Shown here: piece by piece, positions 1 to 8,656 of the stretch
Layout: each line of letters opens with the position of its first letter
How positions within the stretch are numbered: position 1 is the stretch's first letter
DNA from: Adiantum capillus-veneris
Lineage: Eukaryota; Streptophyta; Polypodiopsida; Polypodiales; Pteridaceae
Length of the DNA stretch: 64,000 nucleotides
Reading direction: 5' to 3'
Assembly: GCA_014529385.2 (NCBI GenBank)
Contig: CM043942.1
Span: 9,240,001 to 9,304,000, forward strand
Notes under the pieces: model-generated
Told to the model about the DNA's origin: nothing
Databases searched by the model: none
What the model saw: the letters and a program-made list of their open reading frames with translations, nothing else
Made by a program: the position numbers and the translations under genes

Positions 1-30
1 CTAAAGTCAACTCCTATAGAGGAAGTCTGG

Positions 31-402
31 TTGGATAACCTACCTTTTGATGTAAACATGGATGTACAATCCTTGTATGGGGATTACGGATCTGAAGCTT
101 CAGGAATGTCAAAACCATTGACCTTGAAAACATTACCTTCTTACTTGGGAGATAATGAAGATGAATCCATAGTGTGTAAGATCACTCAAGTAAAAAGAGT
201 TGAACAGACCCTAGAAGTAGACAACGTTCATTCAATCATGTCTACACCCATCCAATGCACTCTTACCTTGGGAGAACTGCTAAAACTCAAACCATACTTA
301 TGGAATGATCTACAGAAAACCCTAGAGAAGGTGGGGATAACAGGGTTAATCTCGAAAAATTTGGAAAATTTGAAAAATAAAATGAACAACAAAGAGATTT
401 GA
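31..402 (+). pseudogene. gypsy gag/pre-protease fragment
   Basis: A 123-codon open segment lies directly upstream of the protease and in the same direction. It is acidic, with DGDYGSEASG-like and DNEDES stretches and a C-terminal KNLENLKNKM region, and it has no recognisable zinc knuckle. Position alone suggests the gag-protease spacer of the element. It probably continues left of the window, since the first in-window ATG is not clearly a start. The TGA at 400-402 is followed within ten bases by the protease frame, so a frameshift or stop separates them. The assignment is by context only. Confidence 0.5.
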
Positions 403-411
403 TGTGTTCCG

Positions 412-879
412 ATGAACAAAGTCGGAGAATATTATGAAGGGGAAGAAGAAAACACCACCGTCCCAGTGAAATATAATGACACTGAAACCATGGCAATATT
501 GGATAGTGGAGCATGCATATCCATAGCCACTAAAGCAGTATGGGAATCCTGGGGACATCCAGCCATTAGACAAACTCAAATGAAATTGCAATTGATTGAC
601 AAACACATTGAGAGACCATTAGGGCTACTTGAAAAAGTGATAGTCAATTCCTGTGGAATTCAATATCAACACACTTTTGCCATATTAGACTTTGGAAAAA
701 AACTCAACTATGAAATCATATTGGGAAGACCTTTCATGCGACAGGTACAGCTTATCCAAGATTCAGAAAACAATTATCTGTACTCGAAGCAAGTGGGATC
801 TATAACAAGAGTAAATCTAAAAGATCACACTTATAGAGATGTTTTGAAAACACCCATACAAGAGTTTGATTCAATCTGA
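412..879 (+). pseudogene. Ty3/gypsy aspartic protease (retropepsin-like)
   Basis: A 155-residue segment has the retropepsin signature. The catalytic motif ILDSGA sits near residue 30 and the flap-to-C-terminal motif IILGRPF near residue 104. The spacing is normal for gypsy proteases, which act as dimers to cut the Gag-Pol precursor. It is followed out of frame by a conserved-looking linker. It is open along its length, so this part is better kept than the RT, but it lies in a polyprotein with stops on both sides. Domain identity is seen in the motifs; activity is unlikely. Confidence 0.85.
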
Positions 880-1138
880 AACTAAGCTTCCATCCTGGTT
901 GAGCGAAGACACTCCTATTTGGATGTGTGGAGCTTCAAAAAATGGAATCTTAAGACGAGAAGAATGTATCCTAGAAAGGGACTTCACAGACAAAGCCTAT
1001 GTACCTGAACCCTTTCCAGAGCATTTGTTTGAGCCATTTGAGTGGACTCAAATTTTAGCGACCATGGATGTATGTGTGAATACGTCTATGCCTACTCAAT
1101 TTTGCAATGAGGATGGTTACGACATAATTCCCATCTAA
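866..1138 (+). pseudogene. gypsy protease-RT linker fragment
   Basis: A 90-codon segment overlaps the end of the protease frame by 14 bases in another frame. It contains WLSEDTPIWMCG and EPFPEHLFEPFEW. No domain is recognised. Its position between protease and RT, and the lack of other homology, suggest the variable linker found in long plant gypsy pol genes. The stop at 1136-1138 and another in-frame stop near 1201 interrupt it. Confidence 0.5.
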
Positions 1139-1291
1139 ATGATTTCAATCCTCAACATTGAAGACAAAGATGAGGAACCCAAGGACTTAATGAAAGCTCA
1201 ATAAGTCTTTTCAGATCTCTATTACGATGCAACTGATGAGTTAGGTGAACACTCAGCTACCTCAGAAGGTTCGGGGTCAGAAAAAGATCAT

Positions 1292-1744
1292 ATGAGAGCT
1301 AAGCTACTCTTAAAAGGAGGGGAGGAAATGTTTTTTGACTTTCCAAACCAAAAATCGAGAAGACAAAAATGGTATAGACGAAAGAGAGACACCAAAAACG
1401 TGAAAACGCGACCTATGCCATCAGTCTCCAGTAGGACACAATTCTCGATGCAGATAGATGCAAATGATTGTGTCAAGGACAAAATCACTGGCAGATATCC
1501 TTCAAACAAAAATTCAGAAATGTCTCAAACATCAAGAAAAACAAGGAAGGATACTCAAGCAAACCCACAAGATAAGAAACCGCTCATGACCCGACTCGAG
1601 CGGAAAAAGAAATATCAAGAGTTGACAAAAGCTCTAAAGGAGATATATACGACTGAAATAGAGACCACAGAAGAGGATTCTAAGGATGTAATGAGTGTTC
1701 CATCCATTACAAAAAGTATGCTCTCCAAGATCGAAAAATCATAG
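1292..1744 (+). pseudogene. gypsy basic linker upstream of RT
   Basis: A 150-codon basic, lysine/arginine-rich segment (SRRQKWYRRKRDTK near its start) is followed by an acidic tail. No domain is recognised. It precedes the RT domain by about 110 bases and is likely part of the same pol linker. A TAG at 1742-1744 ends it. Confidence 0.4.
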
Positions 1745-1854
1745 TCGAACAACATATTAGGGAACTACGGAAACAGGCGAGTCTTATGAAGGGCCCGAAA
1801 ATGCTAGAAAGATAGACCTGGTTGAACCAGGAGAAGAGCCTACACCTTCTTACA

Positions 1855-2820
1855 TTGCGAATGACCTAACAGAAGAAGAAGAAGATCTCTTGTTGAGCTT
1901 GTTAAAGGAATATCGAGATATCTTCGCTTGGTCTTAGAAGGATCTTAAGGGGGTTGATCCAGAAATCTGTCAACATACCATACCCATGAGAGATGATGCA
2001 AAACCAAGTAGACAAAGGCCATACACATATAATGAAACATTTGCCAGGAAGATAAAAGAAGATATTGAAAAACTAAAGGAAGCCGAATTCATTTACGAAA
2101 TTGAACACACAAATTGGGTGTCTCCAATTGTGGTAGTACCCAAGAAGAATGGAAAATTATGAGTGTGTGTTAATCTCAAAAAGGTGAATGCAGCTACCAT
2201 TAGAGACAAATTTCCTCTTCCAATCACTGAGAATGTTTTAGAACGAGTTGTAGGAAAAGAAGCTTATAGCTTCTTAAATGGCTTTTCGAGATACAATCAA
2301 CTTTTGGTCGACCCAAAAGATCAGCATAAAATGCTTTTGCAATAGAATGGGGTATTTTTGCTTATCGGGTTATGCCGTTTGGGTAAACTAATGCTCCAGC
2401 CACATTTCAAAGGTTGATGAGCCATGCTTTCAAATAATATCTTAGGAAATTCGTAGAAGTATATATGGATGATCTATGCGTACATTCATCAATCTGGGAT
2501 GATCATTTTGAACACCTCAAAAAGGTATTAAAAAAATGTAGACTTTATAAAATTTGCTTAAATCCTGAAAAGTGCATGTTCATGGGTAGACAAAGAAAAA
2601 TTCTTGGACATATAGTGTCTAAATATGGCATAGCTAGTGATATTGAGAAGATTCATGTCATTGCTAATTTGCCTAAACCAACAACAGTCAAGGGGGTACA
2701 AGCCTTCATGGGGCATTGTGGATATTACCGACGGTTCATATACATGTACGCTATAATTGCAAAACCCATGTATAGCTTGATTACACACTTTGAATGGACT
2801 GAGGATGTGAAGAATCCTTC
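1855..2820 (+). pseudogene. Ty3/gypsy reverse transcriptase
   Basis: Translation in linked frames gives the RT blocks in order. They are DIFAW (about 1918), the WVSPIVVVPKKNGK block (about 2116-2157), VNLKKVNAATIRDKFPLP (2170-2223), the MPFG and TNAPATFQRLM blocks (about 2371-2420), the catalytic VEVYMDDL (2455-2478), LGHIVS and a palm/thumb region ending YYRRF. Breaks include TAG at about 1936, TGA at 2160 where arginine is expected, a frameshift just before 2345, TAA at 2388 and TAA near 2434. The YMDD aspartates are kept. RT copies the element RNA, but this copy is dead. Confidence 0.92.
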
Positions 2821-3250
2821 ATGAAGCTTAAGCAAGATCTCACCTCAGCTCCAATATTGAAAGCACCAAATTGGAATAAGGTATTTCACATATATGTAGA
2901 TGCTTCCAATTTTTCTATCGGTTGTACTAACTCATCCAGGAGACGGGAAGATTGACTTTCCTATTTCTTATGCTAGCTGACAATTGAAAATTGCAGAAAA
3001 AAATTACACCACCACTAAAAGGGAAGGATTAGGAATGATCTATGCCATTAAAAAGTATAGACATTACCTATTAGCCAACAAGTTTGTGTTCTTTGTGGAC
3101 CACCAAGCTTTGTTGTATTTGGTCAACAAGCCATGAAGCACATGAAGAATAGTGAGATGGCTCATCATTCTTCTCGAATTTGATTTCATTGTGGTTGTAA
3201 AAAAGAGCACTACACATCAACGAGCAGATCATTTGTCAAGGATTGTTTCA
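2821..3250 (+). pseudogene. Ty3/gypsy RNase H
   Basis: Downstream of the RT, the reading frames carry LTSAPILKAP, then YVDAS (about 2896-2910, first catalytic Asp), TTTKREGLGMIYAIKKYRHYL (about 3010-3070, catalytic Glu) and VFFVDHQALLYLVNKP (about 3087-3130, catalytic Asp). These are the expected RNase H blocks of gypsy elements. The frame shifts near 2930-2940 and around 3130. The following RADHLSR motif (about 3221-3241) marks the end of the domain. Confidence 0.88.
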
Positions 3251-3787
3251 GGAGAATCACCTAAAGGGGTAGACAATGATCTACTAGATGCTTATTTGTT
3301 CTCCGTGGAAATGATACCCCAATGGTCAGAAAACATTGTGTCATTGATGACAATCGCTCAACTAGATTCACAAATACCACTTCCTATTACGATCAGATTA
3401 ATCAAGCAATCGGATATATATCAATTACTAGTTGGGAGGCTATACAAAAGAAATCGAGATGGGATATTGCTCTTATGCATTAATCCTGAAGAAGAATAAC
3501 AATACCTAAGTCAAGTACATGCTACCATAGTAGGACTTCACTTTGCAGATGACCAAACTATGCAACGAGTCTTGAGACTTGGAGTATTTTGGCCGACTAT
3601 GAGGAGCGATGTTCGATATTTTGTAAAGGATTGTTTTCAATGTCAAAAAAAAACACCCATACCTCATGTAACATTGTTTCAAATGTCACATGTTCCTAAG
3701 TGGAGTAACTATCTAGTTACTTACTTATCGTGCCGAACATTTCCTGAGGATATGAGTAAACGCCGTCAAAGAGCAATTGACACTTAA
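3251..3787 (+). pseudogene. first integrase H2C2 zinc-binding segment
   Basis: After RNase H comes a spacer with RLYKRNRDGILLLCINP. Past a TAA at about 3497-3499 follows a histidine pair (VHATIVGLHF) and, about 30 residues later, C-F-Q-C (near 3633-3644). This is the HH-CC finger that precedes the integrase core in gypsy elements. Instead of a core, the sequence then runs into a second spacer (FPEDMSKRRQRAIDT) and a second finger. A TAA at 3785-3787 separates the two. Confidence 0.75.
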
Positions 3788-4165
3788 GCAAGAGACTATG
3801 ATCTTATTGGGAACCAATTGTATCAGAGAGGTAAAGATCAATATTTGCTTCTTTGTGCAAATGAAGACGAGTATATTCCGATTATAGAACAAGCACATGC
3901 TGGATTAGCTGGAGGTCACTTTTCTAGTGAGACCACCGTAAGAGCAATCTTGATGGCAGGCATATGGTGGCCAACACTTTTTGCAGATGCTTAAGAATAT
4001 GTTCGAAGGTGTGATGCTTGTCAACGAGAAAAAATGCCAACACGAGTAGATAGCATGGCCTTAAGACCAATGATGGGGGCTAGAGCTTTTGCAAAATGGG
4101 GTATAGATTTTGTTAGACCAATACAACCGCCTGCTTATAGAACCCAAGCTCAATATATCATTGTA
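3788..4165 (+). pseudogene. second integrase H2C2 segment and start of integrase core
   Basis: A second copy of the spacer-finger module reads DYDLIGNQLYQRGKDQYLLL, then AHAGLAGGHF and C-D-A-C (about 4012-4023). It then enters the integrase core at FAKWGIDFV (about 4089-4115), whose Asp is the first of the D-D-E triad. A TAA interrupts it at about 3992. The core is lost because an LTR starts at 4166. This module resembles the usual gypsy integrase N-terminus more closely than the first one does. Confidence 0.8.
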
Positions 4166-5054
4166 TGTTAGCGGGTCGCCGCGACGGACGTCTGCAACAT
4201 AGCTCTTTTGTACTAACATAATGTCAATATGCAAGGAAGAGACTCGGGGTGGGGCGCGGAGACTTAATGAGAGTGTCAATCTCACCAAAGTGAACTCAAG
4301 GACTACTCGTTCTTACAACAAAAGCAAATCAACCACTTCCTAGTCAGACAATCAGTATGTGTCCATTCTCAACACTCAACGTAATCACGCCTTTTCGGTA
4401 TCCAAACGAATCCGGAATGTCACGAAACTTAAGGAGAGGTGTCACAACACTTATGGGCTCAATCCTACCAAGTTCTATCACCATCTGGGAAGGTACATAA
4501 ATCACGATCCATCACAAAAAATGTGCAGAAAACTAAAACAGAAGTACTTGGAAAGATCTACCTTAAGCATAGAAACACTTATCCACGGTCAAAACATTAA
4601 AAAAAAACCATTTTAACTCCCAAATCAATGCATTTATCTCACAAACGGTACGTTGCAAACCACAACAGAATTGGAAATGATTACACTTAGATTGTAGAGC
4701 AAGAGGCAAGGAACGCAATGTGCTATTCGGAATAGAATTCTGATTACCCGTTCATGAGAAAAGATGATTACAAGTTGTAGTCACAAGAAGCCTCCACAGT
4801 GCATGTTTTCTTCTTTCAGCTAATGATAATTTCTTCTTCAAAACTAAGGGTTTTGACTTTGAAAGTTAGGGGGCTTTTCCATGGCCATACAGCCTCTTAT
4901 AAGGGGTAGACTCAGAGAAATAAAAAAGGGTATGGTCTAATCTGATCATGATTACAACTCATCTTAGGCTGAATTACACGGTTTTTTGCAAAAAAATAGA
5001 GTGTCCACTGGGTTTGGTGTGCATACGCCTGTATGCGCCCGTATCCACCAAACA
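4166..5054 (-). repeat. 889-bp LTR (3' LTR of a minus-strand element)
   Basis: On the plus strand it starts TGTTAGCGGG and ends CACCAAACA, giving TG...CA ends with a short inverted repeat (TGTT/AACA). It begins exactly where the gypsy integrase reading frame stops making sense. The purine-rich strand of the adjoining 5055-5072 region is on the minus strand, so this is the 3' LTR of an element transcribed leftward. The only open stretch inside (4359-4616) is not recognised. The five bases before it (TTGTA) would be the target-site duplication, but the partner copy was not found. Confidence 0.65.
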
Positions 5055-5072
5055 TTCCCCCCTTCCTATTCA
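5055..5072 (-). other. polypurine tract
   Basis: On the minus strand this reads AATAGGAAGGGGGGAA and directly abuts the TG of the 3' LTR. That is the normal position of the primer for second-strand synthesis in LTR retrotransposons. Confidence 0.6.
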
Positions 5073-5112
5073 TTGCACGCCCTCGTACAAGCTGTCTCTG
5101 AGGAAGTTCACT

Positions 5113-6274
5113 TTAGTAACTTCTTTCGAGCATTGCAGTGAGATTTCTGAGCTTCTGAGCTCTGGCTTCGATCTCAACTTTGGTTGCCAACTCTTTGAAG
5201 GGATTATTGCTTATTGTCGTACTTTGGTAGGCGATATGGCGGGCTGGCAGATCTTTCATCATTGGATTGAATATGGAAGAGTCCACTTCGAAGAAACCTG
5301 TCATGAAAGCTTCTTCGAAGGTTTGCATGTAATGAGATGACAGAAACATGACTCTTGCATATAATCCCATGATAACATTTCTGCTGGGGATTTCGTTCTC
5401 CATATTCTAGCAAATACCCCGCGTCCCCTCGACAAAAACTTGCCATGGATGCTCTGCTGCTTCAATGTCTCTGAAAGCTGTAATGCATGTGATGAGTATT
5501 TTGGCAATCTTTACAAGCATCTGACAAGTGAGGTCTGGGATCTCTTTCATCATATTGATTGGGACAGTAAGTGGGGCCTATCCTGAGATGTTGGGGGATA
5601 GGTTTCGTCAGTTGGTCGCTGATCAAACCATTTTTTTCTCCAGAGAGGTTGATTGTCAAGGATGGTATCAATCTGAAGGGCTGTAATCGAAACCTCTCTG
5701 TAGTCCCCTCTCCTGTTTGGTTCAATTCTGGGAGCATCTTTTGCTTCCATAATCGAACTTCTTGTCGCATCAATGGTAGTGCGATCATTTTGTGCCCATG
5801 ATTTTTTGCAACCTCATTTGGAGTGATCATGAGGAGGGCAGCCAATTCCAGCACTTTTAGTTCATATTGCATATATGCCTTGTGTGAAGGGTCTTTGACT
5901 TCTGAGATCCAACGCTAAATTTCAACTTTTGCCGACTCCGAGGTGGATGTTGTGGTTGGATCTGTAGATTCCTACGTGCCTTTTCCAGTGCTCGTAGTGG
6001 GCATTTCTGTTTGATGAGTTTCGAACGCAGATTGTTTGAATCCTTCACCCTGCTCAAATTCTCATGGGTCCTGCTGATGCTTTTTTTGACTTGCTTTCAG
6101 AGCCTCTACTTCCTTTCTTGCCTCAGCCAGTTGATTTTTTAAGTCTTCAATTTCCTCATCCTTGGCCTGTTGTAGGGCCCTATGACCTGCTTTTATGATC
6201 TTTCTGTCATATTTTTCTTCTTTTACTGCCTCCTTCAACTCTTCGATTTCCTGGCTCAAGGAAGTAGAGCCTAC
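5113..6274 (-). pseudogene. gag-like protein of a minus-strand LTR element, C-terminal part
   Basis: Minus-strand open segments at 5113-5403, 5462-5872 and 6062-6274 lie in one direction just upstream of the PPT. The rightmost one is a clear coiled coil (SQEIEELKEAVKEE, then QAKDEEIEDLKNQLAEARKE). The middle one is rich in Leu, Met and charged residues (ELAALLMITPNEVAKN). No protease, RT or integrase motifs occur between it and the LTR. The gene is continued at 13128-13490 beyond an inserted LINE. No family is recognised. A gag-only non-autonomous element, or a captured coiled-coil gene, are the two readings; frameshifts show it is no longer functional. Confidence 0.5.
6262..6274. repeat. left target-site duplication of the LINE
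   Basis: The 13-mer AAGTAGAGCCTAC here reappears at 13128-13140 as AAGTAGAGCCTGC, with one mismatch. It sits right after the LINE's A-rich tail at the second site. It lies in the coiled-coil coding sequence and marks the insertion point. Confidence 0.85.
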
Positions 6275-6743
6275 GAAGAAGAGAATAACTAGCTGAAACG
6301 TCAATTAGAAACACTGCAAGAGGCTTGCTGCTACTGTATCCTTGTTGCTACGCCCTCGCCCTCCGCCCTCCCCCCCCCCCCCAAGCGCTGCCCGCCTGCC
6401 CCCCCGCTAGCCCTCGCTTCCCCCCCCCTCTGCTTTGCTCGCCCACGCGCTGCCCTAACCCAGCTGTAGCAGTGCGCGCTGCTGCTGCTGCAGCCCCGTC
6501 TGCATTTTCCGCCCCTGCCGCCTCTGCCGCTAGCTACCCTACCCTTTTGTAGTCGTTCCCGCCTGTTGCCACCCCCGCCTTTTGCTGTCAGCGCTCCCAC
6601 ATTACCCCCCCCCGACCCACCTGCTTTTCTTTTTCCTCCCAGTTGGTACCTATAGCATTGAGTCCATTGTGGGGCAGTGCTGTGCGTGCCAAGTTGCAGA
6701 TTCCGCCCGCCGTCCTCTTCTTACGCCACAACAATAGACAAAG
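6275..6743 (+). other. LINE 5' UTR, C-rich
   Basis: Very C-rich sequence with runs of 8-11 C (6372-6382, 6421-6428, 6605-6611) and no convincing codon pattern. It would hold the internal promoter of the LINE; no specific site is recognised. Confidence 0.5.
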
Positions 6744-8656
6744 ATGGAGGCTCCAACTTCGCCATAGAGGGACTCGCCTGAAGCCCCCTCGCCCGACCCC
6801 GCTGAGCCCACCATTCGACTTGCTCTCTCGCCGACAGAGCAAGCGAGCCTTGCCACAGAGGTAGAGCATTTGCAGGCGACTTCGATCATCTGCAAGGTTC
6901 TCGGCACCCGACCTAGCAGAGGAGAGATGTGAGACCTTCTCCAGGCCCGCCTTCTCACAGAGGTGGGCAAGATCTTGGATGTCCAGATTCTCGAACGGGG
7001 GTACTACCAGATTGAGTTCGAGACCTCCGAGATGGCCTCCAAGGTCATAGCTATGAGTCCACTCGCCATCCGAGCATCCACTTTCGAGAGTGGCGAAATG
7101 GTTTTGACCTGACGTCGGATGTGCTAGTAGAGGAGGCAGACATCCCCATCTTAGTCTGCTTTCCGGGTTTACGGAGGGAGTACCTACCACTTCTCTCCAG
7201 GATTGGTTCCGCCATCGGGACTGTCCTGGAGACACCTCGTACGACAGCATCAGTAGTAGCTACCAAGGCAGCTGGCATCCCCTCAATTCGAGTTTTGGTC
7301 AGAGATACCCACACGCTCCCGAAGGTTATCCTTCTGCCTCGAGAGAGTGGGGGTTGGTTTAGACAGAGTGTGGAGTACTCGGGTCTCCCAAACCAGTGCT
7401 TCATTTGTAGAAAAATGGGCCACCTAGCGAAGGCCTGTCCACAGAGGAGGCCACGACCTACACCTTAGCCTCAGCCTCAGGCTCAGCCTGCCAAGGCTGG
7501 GCCGCAGCCTCAACCAGCAGCACAACGCATAGATTCAGATCCACCCTCCGAGCCTGGGGCTCCTGCGGAGGAGGGGTGGCATCAGGCCCGTGGCCGTCGA
7601 CGCGAGGGGCCACAGCGATAGCCTGGCACTCAGAGTGGCCCTCAGGTGCCTACTTAGCAGCAGTGGGTTCCCATGGGGAACCGCTTTGGTCCTCTTGAGT
7701 AGGAGGAGTCCCCTACGCCAGCCTCCACCTTCGCTTCACCCTCGCCCGCCACCCCTCCTTCAGCTTTCCCCTCCCCCTCCTCATTCCCCCCCCCCCCCTC
7801 CCCCCGCCGCCCTCTGCTGCCGTCCACTCCCCAACTCCCCCCTTTTCCTCTGTCGCCCCCCACCACTTTTCTTCCCCTCCGCCCCCCCCTAGATCCTTCT
7901 CCCCCCCCTCCTGCTCCAGTACCACAGTCAACTCAGGAGACTGGTCCCTCGTCGGCGGCCAGGAGATTCTTGGCAGCGCCTTTGCCAAGAATCACGTAGC
8001 GAGGGAGGGGCAGCCCTTCTTGCGGCCCCCTCTGCAGATTCATACATCTTCCCTTGCAGCTATCCCTCGTGGTCTGACAAGCATAGACCTGACGCCACTA
8101 GGATTTCTTCGACTACGGGTTTACTCGCTTTCTCGGCGATTCCGCAGTAGACCAAGAGGCAGCCTCCTTCAAGGTCCATGCTTCGTTCCTCGCCGCTAGG
8201 GGGACAGAGGTCTTGGACTCAGCAGTTGGTTTCTCCTTCCCCCTCTGTGGTAGGACCGAGACAGAGTGGTCCCTCGACTCACTGGTGGGATGGTTGCATA
8301 CACAGGTTCTCGAGTTCTCTCACCACATGGGAGAACTTGGAGTTACAGATTTGCTGTAGACTTTATGGCCACTGGCCAAGTTTGCGGTGACACCCCCAGA
8401 CTCAGCAGGATGTAGGCACATTGTGGTGTACTTTTTTGCTGATACGCAGTGTTTGCCTTGCTATGTATACATTCATGAGGACTCCTGGACAGAGGAGGTT
8501 GCTTTACGCATGGCTCGCTCTGCCTGGGCTAGGTACTCACTGCAGTCTTGCCTATCTAGAGGACGCTTGGATGCGGATTACTCCCCATCCGATCCAGCCT
8601 CAAAGATAGTCCGTCTTGCTGCTGCGGCAACCTCTATTCTCTCTCGCTCCCCATGA
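6744..8656 (+). pseudogene. LINE ORF1 (nucleic-acid-binding, CCHC zinc knuckle)
   Basis: Starts at ATG 6744 (MEAPTSP) and ends at TGA 8654-8656. The N-terminal half resembles the DUF4283-type RNA-binding region of plant LINE ORF1 proteins (EVGKILDVQILERGYYQIEF at about 6961-7020, later VEYSGLPNQCF). One CCHC knuckle follows, C-x2-C-x4-H-x4-C, at about 7402-7440. After it come a Q/P-rich stretch, a C-rich low-complexity linker (7740-7910) and an unrecognised C-terminal domain (8102-8650). Breaks are TAG at 6765, 7466, 7619, 7655, 7700 and 8357, TGA at 6930, and frameshifts near 7110, in 7750-7930 and near 8100. ORF1 would coat the LINE RNA. Confidence 0.85.

Larger units (their letters stand above)
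1..4165 (+). mobile_element. Ty3/gypsy retrotransposon relic, 5' and 3' truncated
   Basis: The plus strand reads through the order expected of a Ty3/gypsy polyprotein: a pre-protease segment, an aspartic protease (DSGA), a long linker, reverse transcriptase (YMDD), RNase H and integrase zinc-finger regions. The order RT-RNase H-integrase separates it from copia elements. The left end lies outside the window, and the right end is cut at 4165 by an LTR that begins with TGTTAG. At least ten stops and several frameshifts break the reading frame, so it cannot make a polyprotein. No LTR of its own is visible. The segments are listed separately below. Confidence 0.9.

Noticed and set aside
6325-7250. 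Overlapping frames on both strands in the C-rich LINE start (e.g. 6588-7250 minus)
   Set aside because: They are shadows of GC-rich DNA with few stops. The plus-strand ORF1 from 6744 has the motifs.
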